A DNA stretch of 64,000 nucleotides, from assembly GCA_034620365.1 (NCBI GenBank), contig JAQGEQ010000170.1:682001-746000 (forward strand), in the 5' to 3' direction. Position 1 is the stretch's first letter; each line of letters begins with the position of its first letter. The translations under genes and the position numbers were made by a program. The DNA comes from Pegea sp. RAD2-039. Lineage: Eukaryota; Chordata; Thaliacea; Salpida; Salpidae. A model generated the notes under the pieces. That model did no database searches, was not told the DNA's origin, and saw only the letters and a program-made list of their open reading frames with translations. This document shows positions 12,755 through 24,989 of this stretch, in pieces.

Positions 12755-12935
12755 TGGTATAACAATAAAGTATTTTGCCGCTTACGTAAATGTGTTAGTT
12801 TTCATTTTCTTATAGACTGGGTTATTCGACAATATTCGACTGTGTTTTGGTTATCGCGTATCGTTGGTAAATTTATCATGTTAGTCTCTTTCTTACAAAC
12901 TTGAATAAAGCTCTATGTAAATAGTCATCAGCATT
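12755..12935 (-). repeat. Dispersed repeat, copy B (reverse orientation)
   Basis: The reverse complement shares TACATAGAGCTTTATT, ACCAACGATA, GCGATAACC and the core CACATTTACGTAAGCGG plus CAAAATACTTT with copy A at 4688-4862. The 12301-12754 stretch to its left is more GC-rich than background and may be part of the same insertion, but no protein family was recognised in it. Confidence 0.55.
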
Positions 12936-15090
12936 ACACTTTGGAAGAAGTAAAAGCTCTAAGAGTAAACTCGGACAAAATATCTACAATATGTTCATCT
13001 CGAAGTCACTGTCTCAGGTCACTGAGCTATTTCACCTAAGAGAGCATCTAAAAAGAGTGGATAAAAAAAAGCATCTAAAAAGAGAGGGGATAGTATAGCG
13101 CACGTTACTCTCCACTATAATCAAAGCTTATGCACAGACAGGTTTGAAGTATAGATGTCAGCTTCTTTCCATCTACTGCTTCAGCCTACGAAGTTTAACC
13201 AACAAAATCAACAAAATACAAAAAGTTAATTTTCTGTCCACGTGTTTTGGTAATTCAATAATTTAAAGAAAATATTATAAACAAAAAACTATTTAAATAA
13301 CTAACTTCAAATATAGTTAGAATTTTTAAATGTCACAATATACTTATGTAAATCAATTCTGATTGCAAATTATTTTTTTCAACTAAAAATATTTTTGTTA
13401 TTTTCATTGTTTGTACAAAAGGTAACAAAAACCTTATAGCTATTTTTCAACTTTTCAAAGTATAAAATGCTCCTTAACTTTTAGTAACACATAAAAGCCT
13501 ACAAAGTAACTTACAATCTATTTTTATATTCAGTTTTGTTTGATAACAACCAAATCTTAAGTTAAGAAAAATTAAAAGAATTTATTAACTTGGCTTTAAT
13601 AGTTCTCTAACACTTTCCATAATTATCAATATATTATTGTATAAGGCATACATAGATAGAAGATTGACAGTGTTGCCAATAAAATAATTCCAAATAATTT
13701 TGTTAGTAATCAAACCTAATAATTATTTTTATAGCTTTGAAACTTAATTCATTTTTAACACTTGAGTAATTTTATTAACCAATATGTTTTCTCGACTCGT
13801 TAAAAATAAGCCTCTGATTTAATAGATAGTTATAAAATGAGATATTTTATTAAGTGGTTAATCGGTAATTAATAATTTCTTTAGCTTTATTTAAAGTTCA
13901 CTTTATTAATTAATGTTTATCTTCAAACAATAATAAGAATTTCCATAAAATGTTAAACTCATATTTTAAACATAATATTGAAGTAATATTGATAGTTTCT
14001 TATTATCTTATTAATTTATAAAATTTAATCATTTAATTAAATCTGTTGTAGTTATCAATACAATAATATTCGAAAGTTAAACACTTTTCATAACATTTTC
14101 TAAAAATATATAAAAACTAAACAATTTTTAATAAAAGTTAAAAACTATTTTATTTATTCACTTGCTTAGAAACCTTTTTAAACGAACGATTTTAATAAAA
14201 ATTAATTTGTAACTACACCATTATTTATAAAAGGTTTCATGTTAATTTTGTAGTAATAGCTTGAGTTGATTGTAAAAAAAGCATCAGCTGTTAAAATAAG
14301 TGAAATAGGATTCAAATAATTGAAAAACGTCGAGTTTATATCATAAATTTTAATTTATTGTTTATAAATGACTGAAAAGGAAAGATTTAATTTTGAATGA
14401 AATTGTAATCTTCAATAAGCAGACAATTTAACTTTTTCGATTCTTATTATTCTTTTAGTTGCTTGCTGTAATTCAATTTTGATAACTTCCTTATTTCTAA
14501 ACAAAATAGACTTCTAAAAACACCTTACAATTTATACGTTTGAAAATCTTACAAAAATCAATTCTAATCAAATATATAAAAACTTTTGTATTAAGCTTTG
14601 AATTGATGAGCAAGATGAAAATATGATTTTATGGAATAAAGAATATGTTTATTTCACTAATACTACAAAGAAACATTATTTGATTTAAATTTATCACAGA
14701 AACACTGAAATAAGATGTAAAAAGACAAGAGCTTTTTACTTTAGTAAGAAGGGCCGATACAATCTAAGACACAATTAAAATCACCAAACTCTTAGCCATT
14801 TATCTAAGGTTTTTGCTTTAGATAACTTAAATAGTTAATAAATTTACAAATGAAATCAATGGAAGTAATAATAAGAATAAACGGCTTTTTGATTTTTGTG
14901 TAAATATTAAAAGTAGCAAATGTGCAAGAAAAATCTTTTCAAATTATCATCGGTTCCTGAAATAAACGATTATATTACTCAATATTATTTTATAATCGCT
15001 GAAGTTTTGTATAAAAACTATGGATAGATTATTATTCAGCTTTTTGTGGTTGTCATTGCCAAAGGTCAACGCTAGACTAGATGACGTCAT
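12936..15090. other. Gene-free AT-rich spacer
   Basis: Very A/T-rich with no exon-like stretch, RNA gene or array recognised. A TGACGTCA palindrome at about 15082 marks the approach to the next gene's 3' end. A minus-strand poly-A signal is present near 15100. Confidence 0.5.
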
Positions 15091-15356
15091 CAGAAATGGT
15101 TTATTTGAGAAATAAAGTTAAATTTTTCAAATAAATGAAATTTGGAAAATTATTTTTGTTTAAATTCTTTGCAATCAAATTATATTTGTTCCGGTTGTTC
15201 AAAGTAGCGAGGAACCTCGCAAAAGTTCTCCCCACTAACAATTCAAGTGACCCAGCTAAATTTAGCCGATTATGTTGAATAAGATTGACTTCATAAAGTA
15301 GGAAAGTAAAAACGCGACTCGTAACAAACTCGATAATAATCTTTGAAAAAGTCTTT

Positions 15357-17008
15357 TTAAGTTTCACAAATGATTTTTTCTGATTCATTCCTACCATGAA
15401 GTTCGGTTGTCGAGGGTTTCAAAACTTCTTTTTTACTTTCTTTATTTTCATTTTTTTCTGTGGCAACACTCATATCAATCTCAACTGCTCGATCGCGGCG
15501 CTTCACGCACTTTTTGTGCCATTTACAAGCGACCACGATAGTCCCTATAATTACCAGTACGATTGCTGGTGGAATGACGTAATACATCACATGAAGAAAA
15601 GGCAAATTGGCCGTAAACGCGACGTCAGTAGCGTTCATTGCTTCTTTCGTTTCAGTGATTGGTAATTTCGTCGCTTTCGAAGTTCTTAGCGACGCTTGTT
15701 CAGCGCGCTGTGACGTCACTTCCGTTTTAGTATAAGGTAAAGTAGTGGTTGGATTTGTGGATGTTGTTAAAACTTTTTTAGATGCTTCTTTTACGTCAAC
15801 ATCCTGAAGTAGATCGTTGAGAGTGTAGTCAGTAAGATCGGTGTTGTTGCGGAACGCTGGACTCCTACATTTTGCCTTGATTTTTGCATCGCTATGACGA
15901 CGAATCCAGCGTAGCATCGATGACGCATTCTTAGTGCATTGTAAAAAATTTAAAGAGAAGTCAGCTGAACGAAGTGCGGGCAGGTAACCGAGATTGGGGA
16001 CCACTTCAAGGTGGTTGTCGGCCATCACCAGGGTGGCCAGTGACGTGAAATTATTGAAGATCTTTTTACTGATTGATGTCATGTTACAGCTAGCTACAAG
16101 TAACTTTGATAGTGATCCTTGTAAAGGTTTGATCGAGTTTCGGGTGAGTTGTTTTAACGGATTCCAACTGAGTTTCAAAAACCTTAGCTTCGAAAGTGGT
16201 TTAAAAGATGGTGAAGGAAGTGACTTGAGATGGTTATGCGAAAGACTCAGAGTTCGAAGACTACTCAAACCATCAAATGAGTTGCTTTCAATCCGAGAGA
16301 TTTCATTTTCTTCCAAATGTAAATCGACCAAGTTTTCTAATCCAGCAAACATGTCACTTTTCAGTACTCGGATTAGGTTGTGATTAATACTCAGCACTTC
16401 TAACTTAGCTAATGGGAAAAATGTGAGCTCTTTAAATGACACAAGCTTATTTTCATCTAAAATTAGTGTCTTAAGATTACTGAGTCCTTCAAAAGAACTA
16501 TCATGAATATCACTGATTAGGTTTGCTTGTAGTGAAAGAAACTAAAAAGAAGTTTAGTTTTAGTACACAGTTTTCAAAAAAAGTAAATTATAATAATAAA
16601 AACTAAGTTAGTTACCTGTAGTCTATTTTGTTTCTCAAAACAAAGTTGTTGCAGTGTTTTAATCATTCCAAATGTGATCTTTAAATGAACCAAGCTTGGA
16701 AATTCATAAAGAGCGAATGAAGTCAAATTAGAAAAGTCTGAAATATCAGCTGACAACAGAACTACATCCTTTGGGACTAGCTCTGAGATATTTTGAGCTG
16801 ATTTGAGAAACTGGCAGTGGGTATGCTGCTGGTTGCCATCTTCATCACCTACATTTACTATCCAATCACTATCACCTTTACGTATAATGGTCGTTATACA
16901 TTTTGGGCTAGAATAATTATCGTCATAGCTTCCTATATCATCTGCTTTGTAATGAGCTAATTGACAAAAAATCATGAAACAAATTATGACCTTTTCTAAC
17001 TCTTTCAT
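15357..17008 (-). CDS. Single-pass leucine-rich-repeat membrane protein, about 525 aa
   Basis: Two exons, 16616-17008 and 15357-16541, join in phase 0. Order of features: a signal peptide at the N-terminus (KVIICFMIFCQLAHY), a Cys-containing N-terminal cap, and about nine LRRs of the LxxLxLxxNxL type (LRTLSLSHNHLKSLP; LEVLSINHNLIRVLKSDMF; LVDLHLEENEISRIESNSF). Then come a Cys-poor LRRCT-like cap (NFLQCTKNASSMLRWIRRH), a Thr/Ser-rich stalk, a transmembrane helix (VIPPAIVLVIIGTIVVAC) with basic stop-transfer residues, and a cytoplasmic tail of about 60 residues rich in Lys/Glu. This is the layout of cell-surface LRR adhesion or receptor proteins. No TIR, Ig or kinase domain is present, so no subfamily can be named. 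The large second exon is less AT-rich than its surroundings. Confidence 0.85.
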
Positions 17009-18011
17009 TTTTCTATGATGTAGAAAAACTCTGAAAAAAAGTATTATATTTGCTTACAACTCTTTTTATCTATCTACAAATTCGATTTTATACTTTATTA
17101 TTTTAAACATAAATCACTTTTAACAACAAATCTATATCGTTGTTCAAAAAATGTTTGTTAAATTCTTCTGTGTATTGCCGACAATCAACTCGATTAAATT
17201 GCTTATAAATTAAAGACGATTGTTAAAAAAGAAAAAAGGTAAAATGGGAAAGAAGTTTTGAGATGGTTGTTTATTTGGTTTCTCAAATTCAATAAAAATG
17301 AAGATGATAATTATCCTTAGATGCTATTTCTGACGACTTAAACCTTTTCTTGACAATGTAAATTCATTTTAATAACACTATACCTTCTTTTTTTGATAAA
17401 AAGGTAGTGAAGCATTGTCTTAACCATAAACTCTCAAACAAACAATTATTCATCATAATAAATATTTCATTCCATCATCTAATTACTTTTATTATTCAGG
17501 TTCTCAAACGCCGTTCACAGTCTTATTCCAGAAACCAAAGAATTTATCTGGAAAATTACATTGTTCAGGTTGTAACAAGGAAGTTCATGCTAATTTAAGG
17601 TTTATGGATGACATGCTTAAATGACATTAAAAAACTCCTCACAAAGAACAAATAAGCTTCACCATTCGAATTGTTTTCAAATGAGTTATTAGCTTGTCTG
17701 GTAACATGATAAAAATTTTATTTTCAAACTAATAAATTTGATAAGTATTCTATTTTAAACACAGAATTTGGATAAATAGCTAATTAGGTAAATCTAGCAC
17801 CTCAACTTGTAAAAACTCCTTGGTCAACAAAACTTCATGTTTGATAATCAAAGATAAAACAATTACTGCAGTGACTCATCAAAAAAACTCGTGTTTGTAG
17901 CTTGAAATGATTGGCTTTATTTTTGACGATTCAAACAAATTTTGATTGAAAGGAACTTGAATGAAAATTGCAAATATTTTGATTAAAGGCACAAAAGTCA
18001 CAGACTTTATA
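17009..18011. other. Intergenic spacer between the LRR gene and ACSF2
   Basis: Holds the LRR gene 5' flank and the ACSF2 3' flank. Short open frames (for example 17407-17598) show no family resemblance. Nothing else seen. Confidence 0.5.
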
Positions 18012-20980
18012 CTAATTCTTGATTCCAAGCTCTTTACTGTAAATTTCTCTCATCTTGAACTTTTGAACTTTACGAGTTACAGTAAGCGGGTATTCTTCTA
18101 CAAATTTGATGTAACGAGGAACCTTGAAATGTGAAATCTGCAACACAATCATCAATCAATCAATTTCAACCACTAGATGGCCTACTTTGCCGCGACAAAA
18201 TTCTTTAATCTCATCAACTTCACAAGACTCTTTTAGCTTGATCCAGGCAGCTAACTCCTCTCCATATCGCTCATCGTTCACCCCAAACACCTGTTTAAAT
18301 CTACATCAGCTGATGACGTCATTAGCTTCGCGAAGAACCTGAACATCTTCAACTTTTGGGTGAGAATGAATGAAGTTTTCCACCTCCGACGGATAGATGT
18401 TTTCTCCTCCTCGAATCACCATATCTTTTAATCTTCCAGTGACTTTGATAAATCCCTCTTCATCCATAACTGCAAGATCTCTAACAATTATAAAAATGTC
18501 TTCTTGTGTATGAATGAAGGTTGGAGAAGGGGTAATACCCTGATCTGTACCATCCACTTTCCGTGATCACTTCTCGAGTCTTTTCTTCGTCGTTCCAGTA
18601 CTTCTGCATGACACAGTAACCACGTGACCAAATTTCACCGGTTTGACCAATAGGAAGCGGATTTCCTTCGTTGTCTGAGATCATGTTCTCTGTATGAGCT
18701 ACACTTTGTCCAACTGTTGAGATGCGGCGTTCGTAGGCGTGTTTCTCGTGGCTCAAAGAAACCACTGGGCTAGTTTCGGTTGATCCATACCCAATCTAGA
18801 AGAGATGATAAAGATGACAAAGATGATTTAAGATCAACTGACGTGGAGGAAGATGCCGAGAATATTTTCGGTTTTCTTCACAAGCTCTACAGGACATGAT
18901 GATCCAGCCATGATTCCTATCAAGTTGGAAGATTAAAAAAGAAGATAAAAGAAGTAACAAGACCTTTAAGAAGATTTGGAAAGCGAAGATTCTGTGAATG
19001 GACGACTGAACATGCATCTACAAACATAGTCGGAGTCCCGTACAACATCGTAACACTAAAAATAGATTCAAGAAAACTTCATGGTGACGACAAATCGATG
19101 TAAGCAAACAACAAACTTTTCCTCCGTCAAGCTTTTGATAGTAGCTGTGACGTCATATCCAGCAGCAGGGAAGATATTGGTTACGTGGTGAACTGACATA
19201 CAGAGTAAACCAGCTACCATTCCGAAACAGTGGTAGAGAGGAACTTGGCAACAAATTCGGTGCTAAAATAACTTTTACGGTTAGGTTTAACCTCAAATAG
19301 CGGCATGACGTCATTATAATTGACTTTCAAGAATACAACATAAAGAGAGATATTTTGTTAGATGAACTAAAAAATCTTATCTTTATTTTATTTAATTTTA
19401 TTTAATCAGTCATACATTAAATAAAATATTCTCAATTTGAAAACGAAAACCAACAAGAAATTTGTTAAATATTAACTAATAGGGTAATTTTTTTCTTAAA
19501 TTAGTTTTTACCATTTTAATAAATGTGCAATTAAACTTTTCTTTCTTTAGTTTGTCAAATTAGAAAAATAAATTATCCAATTTTTTATAATATCATAATG
19601 TTGATTTAATTTAAAGATTATTCATTTATAATTTAAGTCAAATTAAACTTTATACAAACTTTATTCACTAAAAAAGCCTTAAGGGAATTTATAATCAGTT
19701 GTGTAAAGCACTTGTAAATATTTAAATACAAAACATTTCAGTTATTCTGAACTGGTTTGTTACATCAACATACTTCATGATTATTGTACCCAACTATATC
19801 CCCAATAAATCTGGCATTATTAACAACGTTGTGATGAGATAAGGTGGCTCCTTTTGGGCTGCCAGTAGTTCCCTATAAAAGTTGGATGCTAATCAAATCT
19901 TAAAAACGTAAGTTTTAAAATCAAGAAAAAACTCTAACCGAGGTGAACTGAATATTAATTAGATCATCAAATTTCAAAGAGTTTAAAATATTTGATGTTT
20001 CTTCGACTAGGCTTGGTGTCGACATGTCTATCACATCATTAAAACAAAATGTTCCCGGTAAAGCAGATTCACTCATCATAATAACAGTTGTTAGATTTGG
20101 TAATCTTACAAAATGACACAAATATTACAAAAAAGATGATTACCTAAATTAGTTTTTACCTTTTACTTTGGAGACTACCTGGCGAGCTAGTGGAGAGTTC
20201 AGGACATAACTCATTCAACATTGAATAATAGTTTTGTGTTTTATATGTTAAAGCAGATACGATTCCCTTGCAACCAACTTTGCTTAAAGCAAATTCAGCT
20301 TCTCCTACTTGATAAGCAGGATTTATATTCACCTGGAATTATTTCAAAGCTTGTCAAAACTACCAATCATAGAAAAATATCAAATTGTTGATAAATATCT
20401 GACCAAAATAACACCAATTAAGCTGGTAGCAAACTGAGTTATTGCCCATTGCAAGCTGCTTGGACCCCATATTCCAACTAAATCTCCTTTTTTGAAACCA
20501 ATCTTTAGGAGTCCAGATGCAAACTTCTCGACCTTTTAAAAAAAATCACTGTGATTAAAATTGAGAAACAAAGTAGCCGCATTTCACATTAGATCTTTTG
20601 CTTTTTTCATCAAAGTCTAAATACCTCAATCCAAAACTCTGAGAAGGTCCTTCGCTCACCAGATTCACAAAATACAAGACATTCTTTATCAGGATACTTT
20701 TCTACAGTTTGTCTCAAAGAACCTCCAATAGTTTCACACATTAGTTGTGAAGGAGATGTTGCATGAACATAACTAACCTTCGGAGGACTCTTAATAGAAC
20801 AGTGCAAGCTGAAAATTTACATAATCACCAAATTATCCGAATCTACCCCAAGACTTTGAGGGGATTTTACCTTCCTAGAGAAAACTGTCTGACTGCATTT
20901 GACAACTGATTCTTATATGAAGAACCTCTTTTAAAGAATTTAGGAGTCTGTGAGTTGAGTCGAGATAGCAACAACATCAT
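18012..20980 (-). CDS. ACSF2: Mitochondrial medium-chain acyl-CoA synthetase (ACSF2 type), about 600 aa
   Basis: Thirteen exons join in frame: 20871-20980, 20625-20808, 20404-20532, 20160-20332, 19939-20104, 19774-19872, 19117-19262, 18964-19055, 18843-18916, 18539-18795, 18339-18480, 18186-18290 and 18012-18137. The enzyme activates fatty acids with ATP to acyl-AMP and then acyl-CoA. Exon 1 encodes a basic, Ser-rich, acid-free leader (MMLLLSRLNSQTPKFFKRGS) like a mitochondrial presequence. ANL-superfamily motifs in order: GIWGPSSLQWA, the P-loop TSGTTGSPKGATLSHHN, PLYHCFGM, YGTPTMF, GYGSTETSP, GWYRSGDLAVMDEEGF, GRLKDMVIRGGENIYPSEVE, and the C-terminal lysine loop. The length is close to the about 615 aa of vertebrate ACSF2. 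Oddity: the lysine loop reads PLTVTRKVQKFKM, with Arg where most members have Gly before the catalytic Lys. The 511-bp intron after 19774 is mostly A/T spacer. Confidence 0.9.
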
Positions 20981-23270
20981 GATAATGTTTAGTTAAGCTG
21001 CAAACCAATACAGATGATTTTGGGAATAAAAGTAGAAAAAGTTATGATAAATGGTTTAGCAAACTTATCTGCAGTCACTTAACACCAAAATACTAACTGA
21101 AGCATAGTTTTAAATTAAATCTAAATATATATTTTTGATTACTAAATAAATAATTAAAATTATAATTATAATTAATCTAATAAAACTAAAAATAAATTAG
21201 TTAAAAAATTTTGAAATTTTCTGATATAAAAAGTTAAATGAAATGAACTTCTAATTCTAAAAAAAATTTGATCAAATAATGAAGAAATAAGTTATTGAAA
21301 AAGAGAACCAATGTTTTTTTCTTTTTTCTTTTCTATTGCGACTTTTTATAAACAGTCATAGCAGTAAGAAATTATGGGCTTTCAGAGATGTGGTTTAATG
21401 TAACCAAAATGGTCGTTGCTTAGACTTCTATTTACTTTGTTTTTTATTTTATTTACAACAAATTTAAAATGTACCTACCAACCGTTTAATTGTTGGTTAT
21501 TTTTTGTTTTTTTAACTAAAACTTTTATCAAATAAATATAAAATTATGTATTGACAAGTCAATGAAACTCAATTTTATTTACATATGTATTATATTTATT
21601 ATAAACTCCAAAAATTTTGTAAGGTTTGCCTAAAATACCTTTCCAAGAAATGATAATTTTGCTTTTCTGAATTGAATTTTCTGAAATTTAGGTTCAGATA
21701 GACTCAGTGGAAAAATCTTCCTCATAATTACAAAAGTTAAATGATTGAAGAAAGATTATTAAAAGGAAATTTTCTTAAAATGGTCAAACTATGAAGTAGT
21801 ATATATCAAAAAGTTAATTGTAGTTTATTTAATCACATTTCTTTGGCAGTAGTTTTAGTTGGTACATGAAAAGTAATGTTACCTCAACTTACAGCACCTC
21901 TACAAAGTATACGGAGTCATCCTTTGGGATCATTGTAATGAATAAATGAAACTGAATAGAAATATTAAAGGTCATAGAAAGAGATCTTGTTAACTGGATG
22001 AAGAGCATCGAATCACTGTCATTAAAAAGTATTCGGGAAGAATTTTTATTTTATTCAAACACACCAAGAACTTAAGAATTAAACTTATTTAACTTGTAAG
22101 AGGGACATTTCATTAATCAAAAGATATCATTTAAAACTTCAGTTGATATTTTAAGGCGCTCATATATTCTCATATATGATCCAAGACAAACAGTTTTGTG
22201 GTGGATAGCTAAAGTTGTCCATTTCTCTGGAAATTTGACAAAGATCACATGATCCACAGCACCATATGGCACAACTAATGGAACAAATATCTCCTTGTAG
22301 AAAGTATTTGATAAATTGGATTAAAAAATTGACAAAAATTCAATTTTCATTATTAATGAAGGAAGTAACTACTTGTAGGTGGTGCTTTACTCTAAAAGCA
22401 GCCTTAATAGATGCCAGACCACCAATAAAAGGTGCACAGATTTTTTCTTTCATGGGAAAAGCTAGATGAATAGAATAGTAGCAAGGAAAGCAAGCCACCA
22501 GGAAATCTATTGAAAAGTTGTTTTCACATTTGCATATAAATTTTCTTGCATAGTTTTGAAAATTTTAATTTGAGATAAAAAACAAACTTCCTAAAATACT
22601 TGCATTTAGATTTTTTAATAGCTTTTTAACCCTAGTTAAAAGTAAAAAACACATTTTCTTAAAATATATGCATACATATATTCAATTAAAGAACATAAAA
22701 CCTTTAAGTTTTCAGTTTTATATATGAATCTGATTATTATTATACAAACTGTTTTCTATATGCGCTAAAAAAAGTCTATCTGTAATTTTATACTTTCTGT
22801 TGATAAAACAGAGAGGTTTTTATTCAGTCTTTAAGCATAATCATCTAATATGATATAAATGTTCTTATTGATAGTATACAAAAAAAAATATGCAGCAACC
22901 AGTTGCCATCACAACATAACCACAGAAACCAGTTGCCATCACAACACAACCACAGAAACCAATTTTGTCTATCAAAGTAATATCCAAAAGCATAAGTGGC
23001 ACAAAGAAATGTGCGATTGCGGTATATTCAGCTGTAAGATCATTTTATAACTGAATCTAGAAATAAGACTAACTTTTCTTATTGTTATTATCTATATACT
23101 CATTTTGTAAGAGAACTTTAAGAAAGCTTGTTTTTTACTTTTAACTAGGGTTTAATAGGAATAATTTTTTAATTTTTAAGATGAGATGTAAATGAAATTC
23201 AAAGAAAGTTAAATAAAATAAAATCTGTGAGTTTTCATTATTTTATTAAATATAATTATGTAAAATACAA
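20981..23270. other. Intergenic spacer, mostly without features
   Basis: The ACSF2 5' flank, then AT-rich DNA. The only structure I see is the short direct repeat at 22897-22960. Open frames at 22266-22469 and 22859-23050 have no recognisable content. Confidence 0.5.
22897..22960. repeat. Tandem duplication of a 30-33 bp unit
   Basis: Two adjacent near-identical units built on ACCAGTTGCCATCACAAC and then ACCACAGAAACC. The word CAACCAGTTGCC is close to the CAACCAGTAGCAACC unit of the large intronic array at 32.8 kb. Confidence 0.6.
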
Positions 23271-24293
23271 TCAACTGATACAACAAAACTTGAAAGATGG
23301 AAGAATGAAATTGTTTGATGCAGCCCTCATATAATAGAAGGTTTTGTCAAGAATGGAGCTTTTGCAAGAAATGCTAAGTTTGCTTTTTAAACTTTTCCAA
23401 ACTGACTTTTTCTGAGGTTTAGGTTCAGCAGCCATAATTAATGGTGAAACCCGATTCTTCCTCATAAACAAATTACGAAAACTAGATGAGCTTCTTGCTT
23501 TAATCGGTGTAGTTTTGATGTTTTCTTTAAATGGCATATATTCAAAGCATTGCTCAATACTTTTCTTTATTATTTCATTGTTATTGCCATCACCTCCAGC
23601 ATAAAACGATTCAATACTTTTTATTTCATCTATGGATTTTAAACTATCACCATCTCCATCACAAGCACCATAAGCATAAAACGAATCAATGCTTTTTATT
23701 TCATCTATGGATTTTAAACTATCACCATCTCCATCACAAGCACCATAAGTATTACTACTTTCAGAGATAGTTGATATAATGTCTTCAACTAACTCGGGAA
23801 TACAAGGCGGTATGCTAAGATTTCGTAGTTGATTCTTAAACTCAGCTTTTGTTACAGCTAAATTTCTTTTATTACTCAACTGAATCTTCTTTTTATTTTT
23901 CTTAGAACCTTTCTTACTTTTTTTGACTTTAGGTTTCTGTGTGGAAATCCACAAAGGTGGAAGTCCATTAATATGTTTGTAGGGCTTGTTACAACCAATT
24001 TTAAGGTTATCTAGTGAATAACTTCTTCTTCGAAGCAAGTTAGTTTCTTTCTGATTTTTCATCACCAGCAAGGGTGGAGCAGAGTCTGGTCGAGAATTAC
24101 CATCTCGATTCAGGTTTATTTGTTCAACATCGTCGATGTTAAAATCTTCCTGAAGACAAATTTTTTCAAGGGTCAGAAACTCCCACAACTCGATTTTATC
24201 TTCGAGTAAACGATTACAATGAGAGCTGACTCTATAATCATTCAAACTTGGCTTCAATGAAAGACTCATTTTAGAAATTCGTAAAATGCTCAT
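23271..24293 (-). CDS. Hypothetical single-exon protein, 340 aa, with an internal tandem duplication
   Basis: One uninterrupted frame of 340 codons in otherwise stop-rich DNA, so probably real. A poly-A signal on the minus strand lies just downstream near 23245. No signal peptide or membrane helix. Visible features: a Leu/Glu-rich N-terminal part; RRRSYSLDNLK, a plausible basophilic-kinase or 14-3-3 site; and a lysine-rich block (VKKSKKGSKKNKKKIQ) that looks like a nuclear or nucleolar signal. An acidic repeat YGACDGDGDSLKSIDEIKSI occurs twice in tandem (25 residues, 75 bp period). A basic Ser-rich region (ARSSSSFRNLFMRKNR) follows, and the end is a Cys-containing FKFCCIS. I do not recognise the family. 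Intronless structure next to many-intron genes could indicate a retrocopy or a young gene. Confidence 0.6.
   Translation of the reverse strand: MSILRISKMSLSLKPSLNDYRVSSHCNRLLEDKIELWEFLTLEKICLQEDFNIDDVEQINLNRDGNSRPDSAPPLLVMKNQKETNLLRRRSYSLDNLKIGCNKPYKHINGLPPLWISTQKPKVKKSKKGSKKNKKKIQLSNKRNLAVTKAEFKNQLRNLSIPPCIPELVEDIISTISESSNTYGACDGDGDSLKSIDEIKSIDSFYAYGACDGDGDSLKSIDEIKSIESFYAGGDGNNNEIIKKSIEQCFEYMPFKENIKTTPIKARSSSSFRNLFMRKNRVSPLIMAAEPKPQKKSVWKSLKSKLSISCKSSILDKTFYYMRAASNNFILPSFKFCCIS
23600..23750 (-). repeat. 75-bp coding tandem duplication
   Basis: Two 75-bp units (about 23601-23675 and 23676-23750) differ at only a few positions and encode the twice-repeated 25-residue acidic segment of the hypothetical protein. 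The period is a multiple of three, so the frame is kept. The high identity implies a recent duplication or ongoing slippage. Confidence 0.8.
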
Positions 24294-24900
24294 ATGCGTG
24301 CCGAATACTAATGATAAAATGTGTTAAAACTTGGTGAAAGTATAAAGATGAAATGTTCAATAGTGACGTCATAATTGAATTGGGTAACAACTGAGATTGT
24401 TGTCAAAATAAATAAGAGGTAATAACAATCTTATAAACTTTTTCACTTTTTAAAATAATATTTAAAAAAAAATTTATGAACCTGTTCTAAAAATACTTTT
24501 AACATCAAAATTTAATATTTTAAGGTTGAAAAGGTAGTTTATGGTGATACTTTTAACAGTTTATAATTGAAATAAAGTTTAAAAAATTGAACCTAATCAT
24601 GGTAATAGAATTGCATTCAGCATTGAATTTTGAGATAAAGAAATTATAATATTGTTCAATAAATAAGCAAAATCATCAGAGCTCTTATATAAAAAAAACG
24701 AAACTGACTCGAGCTAACATATTTATAAAATTGTCGATTTAATTGAACGTTGCTGTGAGTTACAAATTAACCCCTTATAGCGAACTAAAGATATATTAAA
24801 AAAGGCCTTTTTCAACTTCAAACTCAGCAAAATGATCTTCTTATCAATCGATGAGTTGCCCCATGATTAAAAGAAACGGAAGTGCGAAGTTTTCCAGCCT
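24294..24900. other. Spacer upstream of the hypothetical gene
   Basis: AT-rich; one TGACGTCA near 24364, about 70 bp upstream of the ATG on the minus strand, is the only candidate promoter element. Confidence 0.4.
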
Positions 24901-24989
24901 CAGTTGTAACTCAGCGTATCCCTTCGTCTGCCAAAAATGTCAGAAAAGTTAATAAATAGAAATTAGAGTTTTGTGATTAACTCGATTAA

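Noticed and set aside
15994..16383. 129-codon plus-strand frame
   Set aside because: Antisense shadow of the LRR exon.
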